From contig JAWQRO010000470.1 in assembly GCA_033557835.1 (NCBI GenBank), positions 1 to 38,401 of the forward strand: a stretch of DNA of 38,401 nt, given 5' to 3'. The position numbers were made by a program, and so were the translations under genes. The stretch is from Helochares maculicollis. Its lineage: Eukaryota > Arthropoda > Insecta > Coleoptera > Hydrophilidae. The notes beneath the pieces are model-generated. The model did no database searches and was not told where the DNA came from. It worked only from the letters and a program-made list of their open reading frames with translations. This document shows, one piece after another, positions 24,739 to 34,569 of the stretch (position 1 is the stretch's first letter; the number at the start of each line of letters is the position of its first letter).

Positions 24739-25948
24739 CCAGGTGCGCAAGTTTAAAAAGTCGTTTTGTTATCAAGAGATGGCGCATGAAATCTATTGAA
24801 GTAACCTTCGGAACCTAAAGACTTTTTGGTAAGACTACCCACTACAAAGCTAGTAGCATACTTCTTTATCGTGTTAAACATGTCGAATTTTGAGCCAAAT
24901 AAAGAGCATTTGAGCCAATTTCTGTTCGATCAAAAGAAAAAGGCATCGGAAAGTCATTGAATCCTTGTAGAAACTTACGGCGGTCTTGCTCCAACTGTTA
25001 AAACTTGTAAGCGCTGGTTTCAACGTTTCAAAACTGGTGATTTTAATGTTACTGACAAAGAACGTGAAAATCGACCAAAAAAGTTTCAAGACGACGAATT
25101 ACAAGCATAATTGGACAAAGACGATACACAAACACAACAAATGATGGCGAAGCAGTTGGCTGACACTCGGCAAGTCTTATCCAACTACCTGAGAGCCATG
25201 AGGAAGATTCAAAAGGTTAGAAAACGGATTCTACACAAACTGAACGACAGATGGAAAGACGAAAAACTGCATTTACGCCACAAAAGAAACGGTTTTTGCA
25301 TTGGGTTGTAACTGGCGATGAAAAATGGATATATTTTGAGAATCCCGAACGTATGAAATCGTGGTTAACGCCAGAACAGCCATCAATATCTCGTACAAAA
25401 CCGGATCGTTTTGAGAGGAAGACAATGGTGTGTGTGGTTGGATCAGAAGGAAGTAGTGTATTGCGAGCTTCTGAAACCCGGCGAAAGAGTTAATACCGTA
25501 CGCTACCGACAACAAATGATCGATTTAAACCACGCATTGATCGCAAAACGTCCAGATTGGGCTCGAAGACACGGCTAAGTCATTCTGCAGCAAGACAACG
25601 CACCTGCACATTCAGCCAAACTGGTCAAAGAACCGAATTCTTCATTTGGTTGGAAACTCATACCCCATCTGTCGTATTCACCAGACCTGGCGCCTTCTAA
25701 TTATCAGCTCTTCACATCGATGGGACACGCACTGGCTGACTTTCGACGATATATAAAAATGGTTCGATGAGTGGATATTAATGAACGTTGAAGCTTTCTT
25801 TTGGAATGGTATCCATAAATTGCCCGAGAGATAGATAAAATGTGTGAAAAGCGAGGGCCAATACTGTGAATAAAAATGTTTTACGATTGTTCTTACATAA
25901 CTGCGTATTTTTCATGAACAAAACGACATTTTAAACTTACGCAGCTTG
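24739..25948 (+). mobile_element. Mariner element, sister copy of the nested one at 9220-10402
   Basis: The left end is CCAGGTGCGCAAGTTTAAAA; the complement of the right end starts CAAGCTGCGTAAGTTTAAAA. TA at 25949-25950 follows; the left TA has become TG. The transposase starts at ATG 24880 (MSNFEPNKEHLSQFLFDQK), with KTCKRWFQRFKTGDFNV and DDTQTQQMMAKQLADTRQ. VTGDEKWIYFENPERMKSW (25310-25363) retains the first catalytic Asp. Next come YRQQMIDLNHALIAKRP, LQQDNAPAHSAKLVKE with the second Asp, and SPDLAPSNYQ near 25680, where the third catalytic Asp is Asn (25699-25701). Stops at several places and frameshifts inactivate it. It keeps the segments the nested copy has lost, so the two help interpret each other. 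Confidence 0.9.
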
Positions 25949-25950
25949 TA

Positions 25951-27519
25951 AAAATGTACCGTATTGAAATATGCTTAAGGTGCTTAAGATATTTAATCAC
26001 TTGAAGATTGACAACGTTTCTATAGTATATTGTTGCATGTGAATATTTACACTATTATTTTCACTTACATTGCTTTATAGCATATATTCCTGCCAAGTCA
26101 TTTAAAACATGATATATTTCACAATTGGACAACATTTTGTATGCAAAAACTTCGTTTTCTCCTGAGAGTATGCACTGTGCTAATTAATTGTAAAGCATTG
26201 TTATATAACTGATAACGAGCTTATATGAGAAGTTAAGCAATAAATATCAGTATAAATCCAAATTTGTATGTAGCTTTTACAAATAGGTCACGAAATATCG
26301 AAACTATTGGCTTGTGAATCAATTCATTCCGGTCACTCTACGTAAAGAAATATCGAAAAAACTGTGTACGGCGTATAAATACGGTTATAATTGCTCTTAA
26401 TAAATCTAGATCTATTACGACTTTAATCCTCTTATTACCAATAAAACAGGATACTGGGTTTTTCAGCAATCGCAAAAAGGAAATGATTTATGATTACCTA
26501 CTTGCTATTTGTGAATACGTTAAAGTATTAATTACCGTCTGTAATTAGTGTCAATTTATATTTACTTAGCAAGCGATGTACCCAACTGACCATCCTGCCA
26601 CCTTTTCCTCGCTACCGAGAGCAAAAAACTGACCGACGTAGGAGGATGTAGGCCCCTTATTTCCTCTAAAGATTAATTAACTCCTGTTTGATTGCTTTAC
26701 AGCTGCAAATGCGCCGCTGAAACCGGAACTTGTTTGCTCCCACGCTTCATGTTTGAGATGTACACACAGAGTATACTTGTTATTGCTATCAACTAAAATG
26801 CTACTTCGCTTTATTTCTTATTATCTAAACTACCAAATCGGTGAACGAGAGTTTTTGGAAACTAGTGTTTCGTAAAAGCTACTATAAGATTGACAAACAA
26901 TTTATTGCACAGTATCTCTTGTGGTTTATATGCATCTTCGACTGCAAGCTGAGGTTTTCACCGAAGCCTATTAACTATCGATGGGTGGTACAACGGACTT
27001 TGTCAACGAAGGGAGCTATTTTCCAAAGTAATTACGCTAGGGACCTGTAAAACCTCCAATTACTGCAAAATTTTTGAACATGATCCACTAACTTCGTCCC
27101 CATCTGTGAGCGAAATTTATGCATTTTTCTTAGAATGACTACGATTGTATACATTCAATGCCCATGTTAATAAAGCTGTTTAACAATTTGACACTAAGAC
27201 TCAAAACAATTGGAATCACACTGTTCAAATTTCACGGTTGAGCTGTTGAGCTGTGTTAACGTTAAATATCCACTGTTTAAACATTATTTCTTTGAGGCAT
27301 CAAAATATTAATTGATGGACGGATTAGTGGGAAGTTAAAATTGTTTCTCTTTTAGTGATACATATACCGCCAATGCCCGCAATTAGCAAGCAAGTTTATT
27401 GTTTTAAAAAGGCATAGAAATACAAGCTCTGCCGACATTCCAAAATCCACCTCCTAGTGGGTCGAGGGATGGCTTCCTGGTGGTGTTAGCATTTCAAACG
27501 CTGTTGACGCTACAGATAT
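25951..27519. other. Non-coding stretch; possible conserved patch 26340-26800
   Basis: No gene. At about 26340-26800 the texture is less AT-biased, with GATTAATTAACTCC and CCACCTTTTCCTCGC-type runs and CpGs, similar to the TE-free blocks further left. The remainder is AT-rich and unremarkable. A 69-codon frame at 26841-27050 has no recognised similarity. Confidence 0.35.
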
Positions 27520-27521
27520 TA

Positions 27522-28845
27522 GGTGCGCAACTAAGTTCTCGCTGTTTATCAATAGATCACTCCAGCAGCAAATGCTGGTCGACTTTGACATATCCAAAAC
27601 GTTATAAACCAAGCTTAGACATATGGTAAACAAATCGTTTTGACACATTAGTGATTTTGTTTCGGCATCATATATTTTTGGTTGTGTGAAAATGTCTGAT
27701 TTTGTGCCAAATAATCGTCATTTGCGGCAAGTATTGATTTTCTTCTTTCATTCAAAAAAAAACGGCGGCTGAAGCGCATCGAAAACTCCAAAAAGTTTAC
27801 GATGATGCTGCTCTAAGTGAAACAACATGCCGTGATTGGTTCCGTCGCTTCAAAGACGCTGAATTGAAGACATTGCTGGATAAGGATCCATGCCAAACGC
27901 AAGAAGAATTTGCTTCAGCATTAGGAGTTACCCACCAAGCTTGGGTTCCTTATGAACATGGATTAGGTGCGCAACTAAGTTCTCGCTGTTTATCAATAGA
28001 TGACTCCAGCAGCAAGAAGAACTTGCTTCAGCATTAGGAATTACCCGACAAGCCATTTCCAAGCGATTGCATGCTTTGGGAATCATTCAAAAGCAAGGAA
28101 CTTGGGTTCCTTATGATTTGAAGCCAAAGGATGTTGAACGTCGTTTTTTTGCCTGTGAACAACTGCTCCAGCGGCAAAAAGGAAGGGTTTTCTTCATCGC
28201 ATCGTGACGGGTGATGAAAACTGGATTCATTACAGCAACCCAAAGAAAAGAAAGTCATGAGGACTGCCCGGTCATGCTTCTACGTCGTCGGCTCGGCCAA
28301 ATATTCACGCTGCGAAGGTTATGCTGTGTATTTGCTGGGACCAGGTCGGTGTTATTTATTATGAACTGTTGAAACCGAACGAAACTATCACTGGGGAACG
28401 GTATCGACTTCAATTGATGCGATTGAGCCGAGCACTGCGCGAAAAACGTTCACAATACGAGAAGAGGCAAGAAAAAGTGATTCTACAGCATGACAACGCT
28501 CGCCCTCACGTTGCCAAACACGTTAAAACGTACCTAGAAACGCTCAAATGGACTCGCCATATTCTCCGGATATTGCGCCGTCCGATTATTACTTGTTCCG
28601 TTCGATGGCACATGGTCTGGCTGATTAGCAGTTCCGCTCATATGAAGACATCAAAAAATGGCTTGATTCGTGGCTAGCCTCAAAAGATGAACATTTTTAC
28701 CGTAACGGTATTGGTGCTCTGCCAGAAAGATGGAAAAAAGTTGTAGCTAGCGGTGGGCAATATTTTAAATGATTCATTTGTAACCCTTTTTTTACAATAA
28801 AGTTGCATTTTTATAAAAAAAACAGCGAGAACTTAGTTGCGCACC
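27522..28845 (+). mobile_element. Composite mariner (mellifera-like) with a duplicated 5' end
   Basis: Both outer ends carry a 26-bp perfect inverted repeat starting GGTGCGCAACTAAG, flanked by TA at 27520-27521 and 28846-28847. A first transposase start (ATG 27692, MSDFVPNNRHLRQVLIFFF) runs through a frameshift to ACRDWFRRFKD-like and DPCQTQEEFASALGV segments. It has a deletion of roughly 50 bases at about 27940, then stops abruptly. At 27964-28014 a second TA plus the first 50 bases of the element reappear with one mismatch. They join directly to internal transposase sequence EELASALGITRQAISKRLHA. The rest follows: VTGDENWIHYS (first Asp), LKPNETITGERYRLQL, QHDNARPHVAKHVKTYLETL (second Asp), a deletion of about 17 bases, then SPDIAPSDYYLFRSMAHGLA with the third Asp, and the C-terminus ending KKVVASGGQYFK at TGA near 28770. 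Stops and shifts make it inactive. Confidence 0.92.
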
Positions 28846-28847
28846 TA

Positions 28848-30662
28848 ATACAATAATATTACGATTTGTCTTCAAAATTAGGCCTTCTTTCATAATTAAG
28901 TTTAAAAAAGGGCCAAGCGGTGATAATTATTTTGTTTGTAAAAATGCCTGTAATTTATGCACCGGTAATTATAGAAACAAGAAATTGGAATACAGATACT
29001 TCTTTAAAGAAACAAAACTACGCGAGAGTAATTTATAGCATATTATCAAATATTTTTATGGTTACAACTTTAAGTGGGTTTACATGTTTATTACTTTCTT
29101 TACAGCTTCGCTTCTATTCTAAGAAGCAGCTAGAGTGACTTTTTTATACATTATAGGTTATCAATATTTTCGTTGATACACAATAAAAACTGTTCAGTAG
29201 AAGCTTTATTGAATTGATTTAGATTTTTGTGTTTTCGTAGTTAAACGTGTGATTTTGCTTTTAATGGTTGAGATGCTGTAGATCCTACATGATTTTTATC
29301 AGATTCGTCGTGCTTTATGCCCAATTTTATTTTTGACATTCTTATTATTTTTGTTCATAGTATATTTACAATCGATTAATATTAGTCGACTATTTCATAG
29401 TAGAAATTTTGGTTCTTCCATGTTTTTTTTTTCAAATCGATTTGATCTCAATTTGTTGGACGATTTAAATCGACAAAAATATATAGTCTGAGTTCTGCTT
29501 GGTGCCAGCTTATATTTATTCCATTGTAGGCTTCTCGAACAAATATTGCAGTTTGGAAAGCAATTTGTTATTTATTTTTATTGTATTGGAAAAATGAACA
29601 GCGTAAAAGTAATTTTTAATTTGGAGTTTCAACAAGAAAATGTTAAAATAACGTCGGCTAGATATCTAAACAAAACTGAAGGCTTACAAACATTTTTCAT
29701 GTCTCGTTATTAAGTAGGTACCTGTGACTCTTCGAGGTGATCCCTGGGGACATTCAAAGATTTATTAGCAATAAGGGATCTTAAGCTTAAAATATGAATA
29801 GCCTAAACATGAACTTCGATTATGTATTCTTCTTCATTCAGGCTTTTCCCATTGTTACAATATTTTCTTATAAAGCCCATTAAGTTTAGTATTGAATGTT
29901 ATCCTTATTTGGAATCTCTACAATTATAAATGTTAGTTCTTTTGATAGTTTGTCTTTGGAAGCATCAAATCAGCTTACACTTACTGTCGATCTTTTTTAT
30001 GAATAATTAGGGGAAAGTAAATTTGTGGTTATTTAGTATTTTCCTCATATGAGTGGTTTTAGTGTCTATTTCCAACTTTAAGTTATACCATTTTATTATG
30101 AGAGGGTTCATTATTACAGTTATCTGTTCTATATCTGACTTTATGATGAAGTCAGGGTTTTTGGAGTTATCTTTTTGCAAATTTTGTTTCCAAATTTGAT
30201 TAAGTTGTTTTGATGCACTATTTGAAGTTAAATTTTAGCCCAACGTTGAAGCATCTTAAAACATTTTGGCAAATATTGTTTTTTGGACAATTAGGTATCC
30301 GATGTAAACATTTATCATGCGAAAGCTGCTTCGTTTCAGATTCTTAAATTGGTTGCAAATTTTCTCTGGCTACATAAATACTGTAATTAGTAAAAGAACT
30401 TCAATTGAATGTAAGGAAAATTCCACTTACATCTTAAAAAATCATCTGCAGCAACAGAGATGCTTTGCTGATGTATCCCTAAAATGCGAAACCAACCTTA
30501 CTATAGATGATAGATAAAAGCAACTTAGAAATTTGCTTTGAAATATGCATATTTATGTTTTGTTATTACGGACTGATCGACTCATGAACGCGTAGCTCAC
30601 AGCATTGAATTGGCAATTTAGAAATTTTAAAAATAATATCTGAGAAGTTAGGTTTATTAAAC
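28848..30662. other. Non-coding stretch; one unexplained minus-strand reading frame
   Basis: AT-rich with no recognised transposon protein. On the minus strand from 30234 to the stop at 30007 there is a 75-codon open stretch without a clear start, containing KQLNQIWKQNLQKDN and IKWYNLKLEIDTKTTHMRK. Its composition is protein-like but I do not recognise the family; it could be part of a decayed LINE. Nothing else stands out. Confidence 0.4.
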
Positions 30663-31526
30663 ATGGAGCGATACACCTTATAACAACGTGTTTCAATTAT
30701 TGAACAATATTTCAAAAATAATTAGTTTTGCAGTTACAGTTTGAAAGTGTCTAAAAATGGGTGTTTAGCTTTGTCGACTGTAAAGAGATTAATTGAAAAA
30801 TTTGGGACGACTGGATCAACTGAAGACCCTGAACACACTGATCGTTCGAAAACAACCCAGTATCAAAACAGTGAGTGAAAGTTTTAGTGAAAATGTCCGA
30901 CCCTCAATGCGACGTTGTGGACAAGGATTGCATATTTGACAGAGCTTTCTACAGGGTATACTCACCAAAGTCTTCATGCTCACAAAATTCAATTAACGTA
31001 ACAACTATAGTCTACTATCCATTATCAGCGAAGGAAGTTCGTTGAATGGATTATTGAATATCAACAAGTGGATGCTAATTTTTTGGCAATTTCATCCTAA
31101 GCGATGAAGCTTTTTTGCACGTTCATGACTTTGTTAATCGCCAGTATTGCAGAGTTTGGGTTCGGAAAACCCAAACGTGATTGTCTAAAATCAAATGCAT
31201 CCACTAAGTGTCACTATTTGGTACCAATTTTGGGCTGGAGTCTCCATTGGACCATATTTCTTTAAGAAGATGTTGATGTAACCAATATATGGTTCCAACA
31301 AGACGTTGAATAGAGACATAGAGCCCATGAATCAACTCAATTGCTGCACGAGACATTTCATAATCGTGTATTCTCTAGTTTCGGTGATCAGAATCACAAG
31401 ATGCAATTAAACGCTGCATCGACGAAAATCAGCCACATTTATGTCAAAAAGGTCATGAAAAATTTCGACAAGCAAAAAACGAATAAGGAAAGAACTACAA
31501 TTAATATTTTCGGAAATTCAGGATAA
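30663..31526 (+). pseudogene. Degraded DDE transposase (Tc1/mariner superfamily), same family as the fragment at 1-390
   Basis: ATG 30663 opens MERYTLQQRVSIIEQYFKNN, a characteristic N-terminus of a widespread insect transposase family. Then come VKRLIEKFGTTGSTED and, across frameshifts, KIQLT, RRKFVEWIIEYQQVDANFL, and LSDEAFLHVHDFVNRQYCRVW (near 31099-31160) with the first catalytic Asp and its neighbouring Glu. TIWYQFWAGVSIGPYFFKK (31210-31272) and NIWFQQD (near 31281-31301) with the second Asp follow. The NWPPRSCDLTPLDYF-type segment normally carrying the third acidic residue is missing or unreadable after FGDQNH. A C-terminal HIYVKKVMKNFDKQKTN segment ends at the stop 31524-31526. Several stops make it inactive. 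Terminal repeats were not found. Confidence 0.8.
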
Positions 31527-32942
31527 CAGGTAAGCAGATGGTAGTTCTTATAAAAGGGATTGCCAGTATTTTAGGATATCGAAATTAGTGGCTCTCAAAC
31601 ATTAACAGCATACTTACAAAAATATAATTATAAAAAAAACTCATATTTTTACATGCATAGCGATGCAGACAGATGCTAGGCCAAAGAAAGAAAAAAGATC
31701 CTTTATGCTGCTATTTGATGTTTGTTTTATTGTACACACACCTCAGTCTTCCTCTACGATAAAATAAGGATGACGGCTGAGGTCATAAAATATATTAAAT
31801 AATTTTATTATAATAAATGAATAACGTTTATTAAATTATCAATTTCTACACTTAAAAAAAAGGATTGCCAATCATAGATTACTTCCTAAAATATCAACTT
31901 TGACTTCATAGATAATTATTTCTACTTAAAAAATGATAAATGTAACAAGATCAAAAATAAAAAAATAGGAAAAAATATCAAAAGTAATAAAAATAATAAA
32001 AGACAGCAAAGATAATGGTAATGTTAGCAAAAAAATTAGCATAGTCACTAAGAGTTGCCTAGATCACCTTCGACTAGTCAGTGATCGTACCCCAATACAT
32101 GTACATAATAAAATAATTATACCTACAAAATCTCCTGCAGCAAACGAAATGCAACAAGAAACCTAGCAGTCTATGCCTTGTACCCGTAGCTTATTAAGGC
32201 AGAAAACAAATCAATTACGCAGTTAAGGAGAATAATTTGGCATTTAAAATTACAATAAAAACAGCCAGATGCACGCTCACATTCTATCCAAGTATATTCT
32301 GAATAAACATTCATTGTGATTGGCAGCATGAAGTGAAATCTCCACCTCAAAAACAGCTCGAATCGCGCATACGATTGGCTCGCGGACAGGAGAAGGGATA
32401 ATAAAATCAATTTTATACTAGTCTCATTTGATAAGTGAGACATGAAATAGAGTTTACATTGATTGACTGACATATTAGAAAAAGAACGCTCTACTAGGTA
32501 TGCTACTTACTAGTATTAGTATTGCTCGGACTAACTGTTTTTCACCCATTTTCCGGTTTGCGGGTTGAGGTGGGGGGTATGTTTCGTGACATTTGCTTAT
32601 ATGTTACAGTTACGTGATCTACAATTTTACAACCGTCCATTTTTAATTATCTGAAGCTATGTTAAATAAAATGTTGGATTAATTGCCTCGGTTTGCGGCA
32701 CGAAGGCCTCGCGGTGACCAGCTGGAAAAAAGCGGGGTGATTTCGCCGCAGGGCCAGGAAGGGTAGATGTGGTGAAATTGTTCGGGTACGGTGTGTTATG
32801 GCAAAGAGTTTAAAATCGCGTATTAGTAATGCATCACCACCGTGCTATAATCATATTATGGTCATAAAAGGTAGGGGGTGGGGCTTAGATTGGGATCGCC
32901 CCGCCTTGTTCAGCATGTACTACTCTGCGGAGCAGGGGAACT
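31527..32942. other. Upstream flank of the homeobox gene
   Basis: From 31527 to about 32500 the DNA is very AT-rich with no recognised feature. From about 32690 the GC and CpG content rises (GCGGCACGAAGGCCTCGCGG near 32696), marking the approach to the promoter. A 77-codon frame starting at 32798 crosses the predicted transcription start and has no recognised similarity, so I do not call it a gene. A 100-codon minus-strand frame at 32171-32473 also lacks similarity. Confidence 0.4.
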
Positions 32943-32976
32943 TCAGTCTGGGTCTGGAATCGCTATTGGAAAGACC
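32943..32976 (+). promoter_or_regulatory. TATA-less core promoter: initiator plus downstream promoter element
   Basis: TCAGTC at 32943-32948 is a perfect match to the insect initiator TCAKTY, with A+1 at 32945. AGACC lies at 32972-32976, exactly +28 to +32, and matches the DPE consensus RGWYV at its strictly required spacing. I see no TATA box about 30 bases upstream. DPE promoters are common among developmental transcription factor genes in Drosophila. If used, the 5' UTR is an unspliced 262 bases with one two-codon upstream frame at 33010-33018. Confidence 0.6.
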
Positions 32977-33206
32977 TCGAGAGAAAAAAGTGGATTCGGT
33001 CAAGTTCTTATGTGTTGAAGAAGAATCGTGATTTTAGTTGGTGGTGATTTTTGTTGTTTCTTTTATTTTTGTTCGAGCAAAGTGCGAAAGCTGTTCGAAA
33101 AGACAGGCGGTTTATTTGGTGGCTCCTGCGGACTTTCGATATTTTCCTTTAAAGAGCGAACTTGTGTTGAAACTCTTAAATGATATTCCCATTTAGTCAG
33201 TTGAAA

Positions 33207-34569
33207 ATGGGGGACGCTGCGAAAATCGGTGAAACGTCGATCAAAACAAAGATTTCGTTTAGTGTCGAGTCTCTGTTATCCAAAAGCAATGACGATAAAA
33301 AAGATAGTGTTGTTGACGAATCGGAAAAGTTCACTGCGAGACTTTCTGTTAACGATAGCCCTTTAGTATCACCAAATTCAGTGGATGATGATCTGGAGGA
33401 TGACGATGAAAATATCACTGTGGATGACGATGACGATGATTTGGAGAGCAGGGAGAGTTTGAGCCCGAATTCCGCCCACACGGTGATAGTCCCTCAGCCT
33501 CTTCACCCTCCTTTAAGGATGTTGGCCCAAGGAGCACCCCAGTGGCCGTTCCCTTGGAGCGCGGGGCCTGGAGGCCTCCTGAGATCACCAAGCCCGCATG
33601 GTAAGTACCAAAGAAAAATTCAAAATTAACAAATTAAAACCATCCGTCGCACGGCCAACTTCATCGCACGATCACCATGAATTCCAAACCCTCATATTTC
33701 ATAGTTTAATGATGCTAAAATTGCCTTTCAACCAATAAATAACGTTATTAGTTCGACATGCGCTCCATATACTTACTGGCAATGCACTGCCGAGTAATAA
33801 TTCATAGAGTGATTTATACATTTATGTCGAGATACGTCCGATTTACTGACAGCAAACTTGATATGAAATCAACAATTTTTTGCTCTTCACCTTCGATTTG
33901 TATTAAATGACCAATTGACTCACCGTACGCTCCTATTTTCTTACAGGCAACTTATCGAATATGAACCAACAGCACGCAGGGCCCCCGATAGTCCGGTGCG
34001 CCCTTAGGAAGCACAAGCCCAACAGAAAGCCCCGTACCCCCTTCACAACACAACAGCTCCTAGCATTAGAAAAAAAATTTAGAGACAAACAATATCTTAG
34101 CATAGCGGAGAGGGCGGAATTTTCCAGCTCCCTGAGGCTCACTGAAACTCAGGTAAATATTTGTTTGCATAATTTAATATCGTTAGTGTACTAAGCAATT
34201 GTTTGAGGTGAGTGCTAATGGGGCACGCAAATTCTTGGAAATTACAAAATTATATTCGTTATCATTCGGGCTTAAAACACGACGATTTATTGAAAATCAA
34301 TCACCAGATTCTCAAGAGGAATCACCTTCAATTTGTAATTTTTCCAGGTGAAAATCTGGTTTCAAAACCGGAGAGCCAAAGCCAAGCGACTCCAAGAAGC
34401 CGAATTAGAAAAACTGAGGTTGTCCACCCGCCCCCTGTTACCGCCAACCTTCACATTGTTCCCCGGTGGCCCTGGACATGTAATGTCACCGTTTATAGCG
34501 GCGGCGATGGCGCACAGGCCGCAGTTCAACTTCACCGCTCACGGACCCATTTTAAACATACCCCAGTGA
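33207..34569 (+). CDS. Dr: Msx-class homeodomain transcription factor (Drop / muscle segment homeobox)
   Basis: Nuclear DNA-binding factor. The coding sequence joins 33207-33600, 33947-34152 and 34348-34569 (822 bases with TGA, 273 residues). Residues 18-24, FSVESLL, are an eh1-type motif, which in Msx proteins recruits Groucho-class co-repressors. Residues 59-83 are strongly acidic. Residues 112-130 hold a WPFPW...GGLLRSPSP segment. The homeodomain is residues 157-216: it starts NRKPRTPFTTQQLLALEKKF and contains the Msx hallmark QYLSIAERAEFSSSL. The recognition helix VKIWFQNRRAKAKR has Trp48, Phe49, Gln50 and Asn51 in place. EAELEKL follows, also an Msx signature. ATG 33207 is preferred because its context is GAAAATGG; the in-frame ATG at 33180 has a poor context and would add nine residues. 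In flies msh/Drop patterns dorsal neuroectoderm and muscle. The reading frame is intact and both introns are GT-AG, so this gene looks functional. Confidence 0.97.
33601..33946 (+). other. Intron 1 of the Msx gene (346 bp, phase 1)
   Basis: The donor is CATG|GTAAGT at 33601 and the acceptor CTATTTTCTTACAG|GC at 33946. The split codon G+GC gives Gly132. The intron lies between the proline/serine-rich N-terminal region and the segment leading into the homeodomain, comparable to the single intron before the homeobox in vertebrate Msx genes. Confidence 0.93.
34153..34347 (+). other. Intron 2 of the Msx gene (195 bp, phase 0), inside the homeobox
   Basis: The donor is ACTCAG|GTAAAT at 34153 and the acceptor TAATTTTTCCAG|GTG at 34347. 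It falls exactly between Gln44 and Val45 of the homeodomain, separating helices 1-2 from the recognition helix. Exon 3 starts GTGAAAATCTGG. Confidence 0.93.

Noticed and set aside
32798..33031. 77-codon frame just upstream of the Msx start
   Set aside because: It starts before the predicted transcription start at 32945 and has no similarity; its end overlaps the 5' UTR by chance.
33180..33206. Upstream in-frame ATG as the Msx start
   Set aside because: Its context is poor (T at -3), whereas ATG 33207 has A at -3 and G at +4; the upstream start remains possible.
33197..33481. Serine-rich minus-strand frame opposite Msx exon 1
   Set aside because: Mirror of the acidic Asp/Glu tract on the coding strand.
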